Below are positions 28,380 to 41,647 of a stretch of 64,000 nucleotides of DNA, in pieces (the first letter of the stretch is position 1; each line of letters begins with the position of its first letter). The translations under genes and the position numbers were made by a program. The notes beneath the pieces were generated by a model, which worked only from the letters and a program-made list of their open reading frames with translations, was not told where the DNA came from and did no database searches. Source of the stretch: Sycobia sp. Sy_11 (lineage: Eukaryota; Arthropoda; Insecta; Hymenoptera; Epichrysomallidae); NCBI GenBank assembly GCA_018907035.1, contig JACCIC010000275.1, positions 281,001-345,000 of the forward strand, read 5' to 3'.

Positions 28380-30300
28380 GTGCGACATCGCGCCATCGAT
28401 CCTCACATTATAATAAACGTTCCGACGAAGGTCGCGAGCGCGTCGCCGGCCGTCGCGGATGTCTCGTGCAACGTTTATTTGCATACCGCGCTCTTCTCGC
28501 CGTCGCGAAGTCAAAGGAGAAATTAAATGGGAACGTTTTTCAGGAAAATTAAATGTTTCGACTACCTGCGATCGGGCCTGTCCCTGCACGCCGCCCACGT
28601 ATATTCGCGTCGAAATCTCTCGCAGGGGCTCGACTACGTTATGAGCTTTTCTAACGAAGCTGCCGTTGCTTTTCTCTCTCTCTCTCTCAGCATTATCGCT
28701 TTATCTTTCGCGTTCAAATCTTATAGTGTACTTTTTCTACGATTTTCTTGAAAATCGAGTATTATTCTATTTTTTTAAGAAGCACATGAACAATGTCATA
28801 AGAATTTTCAAAAAAAGCGTCGATCTTTTAAATATCTCATTATATAAAAATTTGCTTTGATGTTATAAAGGATTGTGTTCAAATTCCGTATGACTTTTTT
28901 TAATGTTTCTTTTAACATACGTTTTTTGTTATTGTTATTTTACTGACTCTTATGAATAAGAGGTCGTAGAAGAAAATTCTCGACCCCATTCCCCTCCTCT
29001 AATTGTCTTCTTCAATATTATAACGACACCTATAAACAATATCTATCTGGTTTTATTACAAAAAGAACATTTTACAAGGGTCCGCTAACGACTTTCCTGC
29101 AGTTCAGAAATACAACATTTTAACGGACGTTTTATGTACTTCTGAGACTTTTCTAACTGCGTTTAGAAAAAAAACGTGTTTACAAACTGTAAGGATGGAT
29201 TATTTTTGATTTATTGGATTGATCTATTTAAAGTTTTGATACTTGCTTCAATAATACATTTCTTTAAAGAAAGTACGGTTTTCGATGGAATATAGGCATT
29301 TTTTCTACAAACAACAAAGATATACATTGAAGCAAATTAATTTTTTTTCCATAAATGCGTTCGTACGATATTTCTATAATCAATAATAAATGGAATAATA
29401 AATTTTTTTTTAATTCTAGGTTTTTTTTTTCTTGGATACTTTGAGAGACTTCTTTTGTTGTAGGCCTCATGGATTCCAAGAAATCCGTCTTCTTATTAAC
29501 TTTCTCAAACCAAATGATATTAAAAAATATTTACTATACAGTTCATTCTACGTTTTTTTTCAGAAAAAAATCTATTATAAAGTAATCTGATCGTTTTTTC
29601 CATTCTAGTGGAAACAAAAATAATTATACAATTCAGAATGTTTTAATTCTCAGCCCGGAATTACTTCCAAGTCTTTTTTGTCAAAGCCGCAATAGAAAAA
29701 CCTTTAATCGCTCTGTGCGTAACAACGACAGTTTAATCGTATTATTTAATTGACGGGCTCACCTCCTGCGATTGTCCTCACCCCGTACTGGGACGATAAA
29801 GCGCGAGTGTGTTCTATAAATATTGATTCGGATATTAGCTCAACCCATTGGACAAACGATAATGCGACTGAGTGAATGGGAATTCGCGGTACTTAAGGGA
29901 CTCCCATCCCCTTCCACCCTTCGATGAATAATCCGAGGTCATGGAGCTGCATTGGTCGAATACGAAATGAGAAAAAATACAGTTATAATCCTAGAGTGAA
30001 TACAGTTATTAATGTTAAGCTCTTTCTTTCTCTCCCTCTCTCCCTCTCTGCACTCAAACACACACACGCACGCGCGCGCACACACATCCTCGTGCACCGT
30101 TGCGTTAGACCAGTCGACGCACGTTTCTCCCCTTGGACGTTTATCTCGACCTATATATCGACCCGGAGACGGAGGAATAAAGCGGTTGACCGCCTGCCGC
30201 GCTCCTTTCGTTAGTCCATCATTAATAAGCGCTGCCTGCGCGAAAAAATTCTGGTAGGATACCGCTCGCGTATGTAACATCAACGTTCTACTCTGTCGTT

Positions 30301-30352
<52 letters not shown>

Positions 30353-30387
30353 AGGGGCAGAGCGATAGTTTTGTAGCGAGATACACG

Positions 30388-30455
<68 letters not shown>

Positions 30456-33400
30456 ATCTGTTGACAAACGTAGCGGGAATCGGATAAGACGGATAAGAGA
30501 AATTGGAGTCCGCCGCATTCTTCGCCCCGACCGATTCATTCCTACTTTCTTCCCTCGCAGCCTCCACCTCCTCGCCACGGAGATTTTGTTTACCCGAATT
30601 TCCGTCGGAGTTTCGGTCATAATATCTCGGAGATTAATTAGAGCCGAGTGGTGAAATATTATACCCCCCCCCCTCCTGTCACGGTATCAGCCATCTCAAT
30701 CACCGCTGACCTGGCTGTCCTGACTGTCCAGCGTGGAGCTCGTCGAGGACGCGGAGCTGGTGTTGCCCCTGGACCACCTGCTCCTGATGATCGCCACGCC
30801 CGCGATCGCGTTGAGCCGGCTGCTCGCGGTGGTGCTGCCACCACTACCGCTGCCGCTGCCCCCGCCGCCACCGCCGCCGCCGCCGCCGCCGCCGGTGGAG
30901 GCGGCCGCTGCTGCTCCTCCGCCAGTCGTCGCCACGGCTTCCGGTTGCTGTGGGCCGGTTACCGTCGCCGCCGCCGGGGCAGACGACTGGCCGCACGCTA
31001 GCTCGAGCACATCGCCGAACACCTCGGACAGCTTGTCCGGCACCTTGCAGCACCTGAGCGCCTCCAAGACCACGGCGGTCGGTGCACGGTTCTTATGTAC
31101 CAGCGTGCGCGCTGACGCACACGCACTCGCGCACACGCGGAGGGAGCGAGAGAGTGAGAGGTGGCGAGACGGCGATAGAGGGCTTGTCGCACTCTCTGCG
31201 AATTGCGCGCCGCTCCCCGCGCCACAGGACTGCTCGGAGCGAACTGACGGCGGAGGACGCCGTCGACGCCGCTGCGCGTCGCCGGGACGGGAGGGGGGGG
31301 ACGGGTATGAGAGCTGCGTGCGCCGCAACAGGTTATATTGCGCCGCGTCGCGCGTGCTTACTACCTCCGTCCTCGGTGGCGGGAGGGCGGGGGGAGGCGA
31401 GAAGGACCGAGGCGACCGCGAAGTCGGAGCGTCGCATATGGGGAAGAGCGAGGGGGCGTGCTGGTGGCGGCGGCGGTGGTGGTGGTAGCGACCTAGGAAA
31501 GCGAGCTTTTTCCCTCTGTCTCCATGCGATCGGCGTCGACGTCTACGATGTGTATGGGAGAGCTTGTTAGGCTCCTACAAAATAACGGGGCGGGCGATGG
31601 GAGAGGGGAGGGGGGTGAGGGAAGGCGCGCTGTATCGATCGCGGATTCCCGCACACGCATGTTGTGCGCGTCCGTGGCCTCTGCGTGACCCGAGAGAAAG
31701 AGAGACGGAGGAGAGACGCGTAGACTTAGGAATTTCAATTTTTCCGCTCGCATTCTAACGGACTTGTTGACGCGACGCGTGCGCGCCGGGACGGGGGGAC
31801 GAAGGGCCTCGGATTGTAACGTGTGCGCACGGCCAGGCTTTTATTGCGCTTCTCGACGAAGTGAGGGTGGGAGGGAGTTACTTTTTCGTCCCATTGTAAC
31901 GGTTTGTAAAGTGTCGGGAGGAGGGCGGGGGAAGGACTGACGCAGTAATTATACGGCCGTCGGGTATGTAGGGCGCGACACGCGTGCACCTCTTCCGCGG
32001 CATGGATGTCTTTGTTGCCACGTGCTCTCAGCCGTTCATCGGGGGGCGGGCGGGGAGGTAAGGAGACACGCGCGCATTTATTTGAATGTAGGTATTACGA
32101 CGGGGAAGTGATATTTAATTCCAGCACATTTATGGGTTTTTTGATTTATATTAAGTGCGAGGGGATTGGGTAAATCGTAATTTGAAGCATTGCGCATGGC
32201 GGATAGTTATTGTCGATGAAAGTACGTGTGTCAATGACTCTATATCTGTTTTTTACGGGATCTTATCATTCTTATTATTAGGAGAGCTGACCTAACGATA
32301 GCGGACGTTGCCCTTGCGAGAGAACTTGGGCTTAGCGAATCCATGACTTTTGATGTAATGAACAACGATACTTAATCATTAGTGAGATGCATGTTAAAAT
32401 TTTCTGGACACAAGTGGCGGTGACTCCTAAGATAGAATGTTGTGCTATGATGAAGAGATAGAGAATCTCAAGAACCATTGAACGTAGACAATATAAGCAT
32501 TGTTCAAGTTTGGAATGGTGTCGAATACAGGCATTGAATACAAAAACTACAGAAGATCGGCACGCTTACAATACGCATTATTTGTCAAACTTGTGAACAA
32601 TCGATACCTGTAAATCAGTTTGTAATAACAGACTTATCTACTGGTGTATGGAATAGAAAACTTTGATAAGGCGTAAATGCTTGAGCCGTAAGTTGACTGT
32701 TACATGGATTTGACATGCACTCTCTTACCATATAGCTGTCGAGTTTGCTAAACACAAACTATCTAAGAAAGTTCTTCGGCAGGCTATCGACGTCAGCGAG
32801 CGCTCGTGCTGAAAAGTACTTTGCGAAGATATCGACAATATTAGCATACAGAGTAGTTGCTTGAAAACTGAGAGCACACAGAAATATGGGCAACTTGGAG
32901 TCTATGGTCTGTTTCCGGTCCATCTAGAAAGATTCGATCGTGCGCTACCGAAATAAGAAATAGATGCTCCTCCCTTTTAAAAGGAGGAGCTCGCCAATGT
33001 ATTAAAAACTTGGCCGAACAAGAAAAAGCAGTGTTGGAAATGCGTCCAGAATTTCTATGCAAATTTCATATCTGAAGATTGTGAAACTTGAATTAATCGA
33101 TAATCGATCGTAATATCGATCTTTCTGTATGCTGAACAGAGTGAAAAAACTTAAAGATATTGGCTTTTGTGTTAGAACAAGACATACAGAATTTTGTAGA
33201 GGACAAATTCCTTCCAATGTGCGTACCTCAAAACACCTTTCTAATCGGATATGTAAATCACCTAGCGACTGTAATTGTCGCTGGAGATTATGGCGTTACA
33301 GAGGTATGGCTTAATGAAGTTATTTTTGTGTGCCGAAATAGATTAAAGAGAATAGATTAGAATCTGCGGCAGTGAATACAAAGTTCGTACTCCTGATTAA

Positions 33401-34316
33401 GAAGCGGATTCCATGTCATATGCAGGTTGGCTGACGCAACGGTTCATACTAAAGAGCCCGTTCAGCATCTAGAAATAATTCTTCATTCTAAGCTAATTTT
33501 TTGGGATTCAATAAAATAAGTGATGGATAGCGTCGTTCCAGTGACGGTACACATTAGTAGGATCATGACCCATGTTGGTGATCCTGATGCATGCCAGCGG
33601 CGTTTGCTCATGATGGTGACTGAATCCATCATGCGTTATGAAGTGGAAGTATAGGCAGATAATAAACTAAAGGCTCAGAAATATAGAAAAAAATTACTGC
33701 ATGTGCAACGAAGATTGGAATTATACATTTCGAGCTCTGACCATCAGGACTTTAGGTCAGCGATACTTGTTAACGCATGTATTACACCTATTTATCTCCA
33801 TATCGAAGAGAAAAAAGATTATTCACCAGGTAAAATGCCTTTTAGACAGAACTTAGAAGGCAACATTGAATAGAATGACTTCACAACTAAAAGCAGAGGA
33901 AGCGATCCGTGTGATGGATAGAGACCTCGTCTGAGCAAAGAGATAAAATCGTACAGGGTTTTTATCGAGATATGGTTGGTTTCGATGCTATCTCTGAAAG
34001 ATAGAGAAAAATATCGAGTCTAGTCAGTTCCGACTACCCTACTTGCATTCTTCGAAACGATTCGCTTGATACGCCTTTTCAGTGTTATGGATTTTGTTTT
34101 GAAAGGGAGAAAGTCTACAACCTAGAATAGGTTGAATTGGTTCATATATCAATTCGGCTGATATTGAATAGCTTTGAGAAATGGTCTAAGAGTTGTTGTG
34201 AATAGCTCTACCAATACCAGCACGATCTACTTGATTAGTTCGAACATCTCAAAAGAATTCACAGACCTTTTTACTGCCGTAGAATTTAAAATGAACACAA
34301 CTACTTAATTAATAAT

Positions 34317-34362
<46 letters not shown>

Positions 34363-35170
34363 CAAATGAAATTAAAAATTAAAAATAAAAATAAAATCAA
34401 TTAATCTATATACTATGTTCGTAAAGGACAACCTAGCTGCCCACATCACCTAAACTTTTATGTTTTCCGACATTTTGAACTGCTCCTTTTAATCTTTATG
34501 AGCTAAACTAGTTATATAAAATAATCTTATGAGGCCTTAACTATCGTCATTAGTACTTTTGTAACCATATCGTTTGGGTGAGTTAATTAGGAGTTACTCG
34601 AAGAGAAATTGGGGGAGAGATAATAAAAAAACATTCTCATTTAAGCGACAATACCATTAACTTATCGTTCGTTTGGACCCTTCTAATTTTTCTCACTCAT
34701 TATATATAATTTCGATTACGTACACAGCCCTAAATAATACATCCTATTCCATTATTTAATCGTCTTGCCATAAAATAAGGAAGAAATAAACGCTTATTCT
34801 GTATATTTAGTCGTGCTCGAGCGTATAGTCTGTTCCATTATTATTTAGCTTGTTGACCGGAAAAAGAAAATATATATCGTATACTTGGGCGTACAGCGTC
34901 GTTATTTAGAATTTAAAAAGATTAACGCGAGCTTCGTTCTAGGAGAATCGATTGAGTATTACGATATTGGATATCCTAGAGCGCGAGCGCGCGCGGAAAA
35001 CTTTGCATATTTGGAAAATTACTCTTTCTTCTTCCCGTTCCCTAATTCTCTTTTTTTTTATTGATAAAATACCACATCACCTCCCGAACAGAAGCTATAT
35101 GCTATTTCTTGCGATGATCACTAGAGGGAAATATGTCGAGATGCAATTCCAACTTAATTCGCGCCGTGTC

Positions 35171-35237
<67 letters not shown>

Positions 35238-35504
35238 TTGTTTGCGATGCTTCGCTCGACGAAGTAGCCACCCCCGCTTCTCCGATGCGTACATGATCGT
35301 ATAAATTTTTGGGTCACGCGAAGCGTAACGAGAGCCTGCAGAGGTTACAGCGCCATTCGTGCATATCCGGCTCAACGACCCAGCAAACCCAAACAAACAA
35401 ATACCCCCTCCCATTATCCGGCCTCTCGTCCCCTTCCGCCTCGACACAGCAAAGAGCGTTCATGTGTACACAGTAGGTGAGCCATTTTAAGGGTCCTTCT
35501 CGGG

Positions 35505-35548
<44 letters not shown>

Positions 35549-38500
35549 TACCGCAACAAGTGACATACTCGCTTTCGCCGCTTCTGTGCCAGCGAGAAAG
35601 CTGTAGGAGGAGGAGACGTTTCGTTGTCTCGACCCACCCTCTCGCTAAGCTATCCGTGGGCACGGGATGCTTTTTTTTGTTGATGCGATCGTTGCCTCAA
35701 CTCTTGCTCTTCGATGATCATTAGAGCTAAATATAATCAAATAATACAAGGATCATTTTCTGCTCGAATGCATTCTGTACACGATTGGTATTCTTAGAAA
35801 TTTGACGAATGAAGTATCTACAGTATCCTCTGGCATTTTATATATAGATTGTTTAAATATTTTATAAATAGCCACTGTTTTATTCTGCAAGTAATAATAA
35901 TTGGGATTCGCGAAAGTTTTCGTTATTAAAAACATTTATTAAAATCATTGTTATTCGCGAAATTACTAAAATTAATTGGGACGTTATTGGATAGCCAAAG
36001 TAAACTTTAGTATATCGTTGATTATTGCGTATGAGACTAGCGTTATTTTTTATAAATCCACAGTTTTGTATAATATTCAAGGGAGATCGGTGAAGTCGCG
36101 CACTGTTGATTTTGAGTCGGCCAACACTATATTGCGGAAAATTTAGCTCGTATACTATTTCCATTCTTAATCCTAATACGTTTAATGAGAAGCTTGCTTT
36201 TTTCGTTTGCCAGCTGACGAAATCAGGCGAGAGTTGCGTTCCATGGTTCGAAACACGGCGAGAGAAATTCTACTCATTTGTTCAGTAAAGAATAAATTAT
36301 TGACATCTTCATTTCATTTGGTTTTTCAACTTTGTCATCGGGAATTTTTGTGCCCTAAGGACTTTTTTACTTTCATAAGAGCCAATAAATATCGTGATTT
36401 CTTAGGCACAATTGTTGCAGTCTTTTTATTAGATACCTAATGGGATTTATTTTCCTATGACTTTTTACATGCTTGTATAATAATTAATACAGAATTAAGG
36501 AATCTAGTCGTGTTAACTAAATTTTAGCAGCAATAAAGACACATAGACAAGAGGATTAAAACTTGCAGTATGTTTATATGAAGAAGAAGAAAAGTAAATA
36601 AATGGAGAAACATTTTATAGTAAATAGTATCAGTTCATCAGTATTGTGGAAGTTGATTATTTACCCGGTGAGATAGTTTCCATCCGAGTAAAGCGAGGGG
36701 GATTCATCTAACGAGGTAAATAATTTATTTGTGGACTAGCGTTGAATGATATTTTAGTTTACAATAGCCGCAAAAAGTGACGTGAAACTACAGTAGTGCC
36801 GAGTAATTTGAACGAAGATTGTAAACATCTAAGAAAATTTCTGCAGTTTTTATAAGAAATTTTCTAAGCGAAAATGTTTAAATTTTACCGTTAATCTTGA
36901 AGAAATTATTAAAATATACAATAATTATTTATATCTCATAAATCTATTTTACAATCTATTATCTTTATCTATTATCTTTATTACAAAATTCTTTTCTCCA
37001 TTATACGAAACATCATTTTTATATATTTGTCTGACTCTAAGGGGCATTCAGAACTCGATTTTTTTACTCTCCAATCACGCGTCAAAAATCCGCTTATATC
37101 GCCGCTATGGCGCCTGGAATTCTGATACATCTTCATTGAATTAAGCCGTATTGTTATCCATATAGAGACCGCGCGGTTGACGTGGACTGCGCCACGCCCT
37201 CCTGAACAGCGAATCTTTGCATATATATATATATATATTCCATAACGTAGAGTCTTCTCGATCCGCCTCGGAGCCATTTGGGTTAAGTGCGCGCCTCGCA
37301 TCGCCGCCGGGAGGGATTTTTGCAGGAGTAGCGCCGACATCGTCATCGTCCTTTTTGCACCGGAAAATTCGATTGCGCCGCGCGCGCATGCACATACACG
37401 CACGCACACATACACCCAACGAGGGCGCACGCGCTCGAAAAATATACAATACAATGCATACAGGGTGAGGGGGCCGAGACACGCTGAAAGGCGCAACACG
37501 TCGACGAATAACGAGCCTCTCTAAAACTTAGTAGCAGGGAGTGAAAAGTCCACTTTCTACGAGTGGCTCTTTTTCTTCTGCTATAATGTTCCAATTGGGC
37601 CACTCCTCCAAGACTGGATTGGGAATATTTTAAAGCGGGGTTTCCACGCCCAATTCAGGAAAGCGAATGAATTACTCTTTAATGAGTAAACCTGCAAATA
37701 TATATTTTATACAGGAATTTAAAGAAACATCTGATTGACAAAATATAGTGCAAATAACTCCCTTTAATTTGTTTTCGTTTTCGTTGATAATTTGATTAAA
37801 TATTAAAAAGACTAATAAGATTTATATTATGGCGCAATAATTCTCTCTAGAACAATAGCATGATATAATATAATAAAAAATAATCCTAATTTTGTCATTC
37901 ACAGTCTTCCTGGAGACGATGACGATTACCTGACTCAAGGATCGATACGTGATATGATTTTTATGTTCAAATCCATGCCAAAGTCGTGATTTAGTCAAGG
38001 TTGGTTGGTACCACCCTTTATTAGCGACGGATATTTTTGAGATATAGAAAGACTAATTTTTTATTCAATCTGCGCAATCGTCCGTAAACTCCGCAAACGA
38101 TTTATGAGTGGAGAATTGATATTTCAGATTGCCACGTTCAGTTGCACGTCGCAGAAGATGGAATTTCATTAAAAGTTACGTAATTTTTTTCTATAATGGG
38201 AAGTTTGTGAAATTTAATACTTAAAAAAATTCAGTTTATGTAAGCGTAATCGTGAAATCGTTAGACGATCTGTGTCGATCGCGTTAATATGACCGAGATC
38301 AAAAGAGCATCGAAATTCGGCGAATTCGTTTCAACCGCCAAGTCGCTGAAAAGCAAATATGGAGATGTTCATGAAAAACATCGTGAAGATGTAGAAAAAA
38401 CAAGCTCATTTCAAAAGTGTAACAGAGCAATAATAATCTGCTCCTAAAAGATCAAGAACGCATAAATGTTCGTGCGACGATATTGATTCGCTCCTGCATG

Positions 38501-41500
38501 AAATTATGTATAACTGACATTCTAACGTGTGTCGAAATTGTAATTTCGAACGAGTCAATCGAACAAGATGACGTTGTGTTATCGATTTTTGTATTAGTCT
38601 CGTTGTCGGTTTGTCTCTTGCTAACGTATAAAAATTCATCGCAGTAGATAATTTTCAGAGGTACTATTACAGTCACTCTTCGAATATACAGTCAATTTCG
38701 ATCTTCTATAAAAATTAAATAAATATTTAAATAAATCAATACATAAATAAATTAGTATGTGTGTGTGTGTGTGTGTATTTGTCATATCTAATATACTGTT
38801 TGACTTCTGAACAAGTCTGTTCAAATTACATCGGCGTAACGGAGGGATCAAAATAGTGTTAAATATTGATGGACGGCCCTTAAATAAACGAACGCGGGAG
38901 TTCCGTGTCAGAATAAATCGTAATGAAGAAACAAAAAGAAAAAAGAAGAAAAGGAATTCGCCGTCGAGGGTCGTGAAGAGCGAATGGAGTGGTTTCTGCG
39001 CGTCTATCTACATGCGCGCAAATACACAAGCAGGCAACCTCCGGTGCCGGGGATCAACTCCGATAATTGCCGCCGTATACGAAAGATGCGCTCTTTCGAT
39101 TCTCGGCCGCCTTCCCGCCGCGGCGACCTTGACACATTTATTCCCGTTGTGCGCCCCGTGCGCGACGCCGCACCCCGTGCGCCTCCACCCTCGCGTCAAA
39201 AGCGAAGCTCGAGCGGAGGCTCCGGGAGCCTTGCGCGGGTGCGCGTAAACTTTTGGATAATACTTCCCGCGTTTCCGATATTATTATTGGCTCTCGATTC
39301 CAGTTCGATTAATTCGTTAATTAAGGAGCGCAAACCAAAATTGATCCACGGTCGAGGTTTCGGGGAGATATGTACGCATTTGTATATAAGTACGCGATAC
39401 AGGGGCGTAATTACGATACCAACGCTATGCCTGTTTCTAGAAGTAGCCGCGTCGTATATCCGATACCATTGTCCTGCTATATGACATATAATTCAACAAT
39501 AAATCATACGTATAGATTGGTAATTGCGCATACGTTCGTAGCCACGCCCAGGACTCGGAGAGCGGTAGAACGAGCGCGTGGCGCGCGGCTATTGACTGCG
39601 GAACAAGTAGTTAGATCCGCGTGTGGCCAGGCGCCATGCGTATAGAATGTGAGGTTACCATACGCGATCGGCCATTCGGCGCGCGGGAAGAAGGATCTGG
39701 CGTTACCGACCGATGGAAATGAAACAGTCGCGAGGCGCGCTACTGTATACGTGTACTAGATGCACGCACGATTATATCCTGCTGTACCTGCCATTGTTTC
39801 ATGTTTATAAAGATTTTTTGACGAACGGTATAAAGTTTAGTTGGATATCGTTGGGACAAACGGCAATAATGGAAACGAAAGTTTTGACAATATGAAATTT
39901 TAGAGATGGTATACTGGAATACATCTCAAGGGGGATTAGAAGAATGAGATGGAAACAGAAATGTTTATATCAAATGTTTATTCCAAGGATTTTCTAGTCA
40001 TTTAACGAAAATCGAGCTAGCAGCACGTTTAATTCTGACGATGGAAGTTATCGTTCGTTCTGAAAGATTTAGATTTAACAGAATCTGTGCGAAAAGTGAT
40101 GGACACCTGATATTTTCGTATGTTACATCGTTTTTGAATGTATTCTGTTTCCGTTTTCGAGATGGTACACATGTTTTTCTTTAATAAGATTAAGCCACTG
40201 TATGGTGACCGTCAAGAAGATTTAAATTATATAATTCTTTTCGCGTGGAACAAAAAAAGCAATATGATGCTCTTTTAAAAAAGTTATTAAACATACAATT
40301 ATGTCTGCAATACACATTTTTATATAAAAAGAGGATTTAAAAGCAAAATTTTTAAATCATCTTTTTTCGAATCAGAAAATGAAAGGATGATCTATACGGA
40401 AACTATGAGACATGAAAAAAATTTATCTATGCGCTATTCGTTACAAAAGTATAAGGATTTTTTTTCTCCATTAAAGTATTGGCAAAATAACACGCAATAA
40501 AAAGAAATGAAATATTTAAAAAAAACAAATAACAATAAGCCGTACATTTTTTATAGAAAAGATTATAATCAATCAAAACGCCATTACTTATGTCAATGAA
40601 ATTTTTTTTTTTTATTAATGCAATTTGAATCTCCAATGAGATTATTTTGCAACGTCAATTAAAATGTATAGTTCTTTTTCTTAAATGACTGTAAATATTT
40701 TAGAGCAATTTATACATTAATCTATAACTAATCGATCCTATCAGTTTGAAAAAAATGTTATTGATTAAAAAAACGATTTGAAGTTTTCGATGTGCATCAA
40801 ATTCATTATTTTTATACTGTTATAGAACATACTATTTACGCCTATTACTTTTATAAGTCTCGTTCGATCTTATTTTTTATGGCATTAAAGTACGCTTGAA
40901 GTAACAAAAACCGATGTCTTTATAATCATAGATTATCTGATCATTTCAGAAAGGATGGAATTGCCACATCTGAAAAATTTGGTAAGCGCTGTTGAAAAAT
41001 TATCCGGAAATTCCGACAGAACTAGGATTTGAGAAAAATTCTTTGACCTTAAAAAGTCAAATCTAACGTTTATGTGCGAATAACAAAAAATAACAAGACC
41101 AACAATAGTTACTGGTACCTTTACTGTTTCTATTCGCATATTTTAAGCTACATTTTCTCGATTCATATCAACTCGTATAAATTAAATAAAAGTATTCCGA
41201 TATAAATTACTATCTCCTTATTTACGCAGCTTTACTTTTTTGTATTTTTTTTTATAAACAACAGCTTCCTCGACCTCGAAGTAAGGAACAGTCATCTTTC
41301 TTGAACCGACCCGAAGGAAAGCGACATAAATCAAAGTTAATATCCTCCCTACATTATCTTCGATCGGACATTAATCCTAATTAAAAATTACAAACTTCCC
41401 TCGCCCCTTCTCCAGCCTCATCTTTAATGCAAACAAACAACGACGCCCCCTTCTCCGAATTCGAATCTAACCGCTTCTACATTATGCGGGGATTGTATAA

Positions 41501-41605
41501 GATACGCATACATAAAACGAGTCTACGATAAGGATATTGCCCCCTTCGCTCCGCGGGGTCGGTCCTGTGCTGTCCTAATCTAGTCACCCCTCTCGTATAT
41601 AATGT

Positions 41606-41647
<42 letters not shown>

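Larger units (their letters stand above)
27643..30710 (-). other. Syt12 intron 3
   Basis: About 3.1 kb, GT-AG. A moderately GC-rich patch with CpGs lies at 28140-28650 but shows no exon I can support. GA and TA tracts adjoin each other at 30305-30452. Confidence 0.7.

Noticed and set aside
28140..28650. Exon in the GC-rich patch of intron 3
   Set aside because: No frame with matching phase and splice signals; exon 3 joins exon 4 directly at phase 0.
30696..31328. Alternative N-terminus continuing the exon 3 frame upstream to 31328
   Set aside because: The frame is open for 79 codons but has no ATG in that stretch (31328 is a TTG), and the phase-0 acceptor at 31092 joins exon 2 cleanly.
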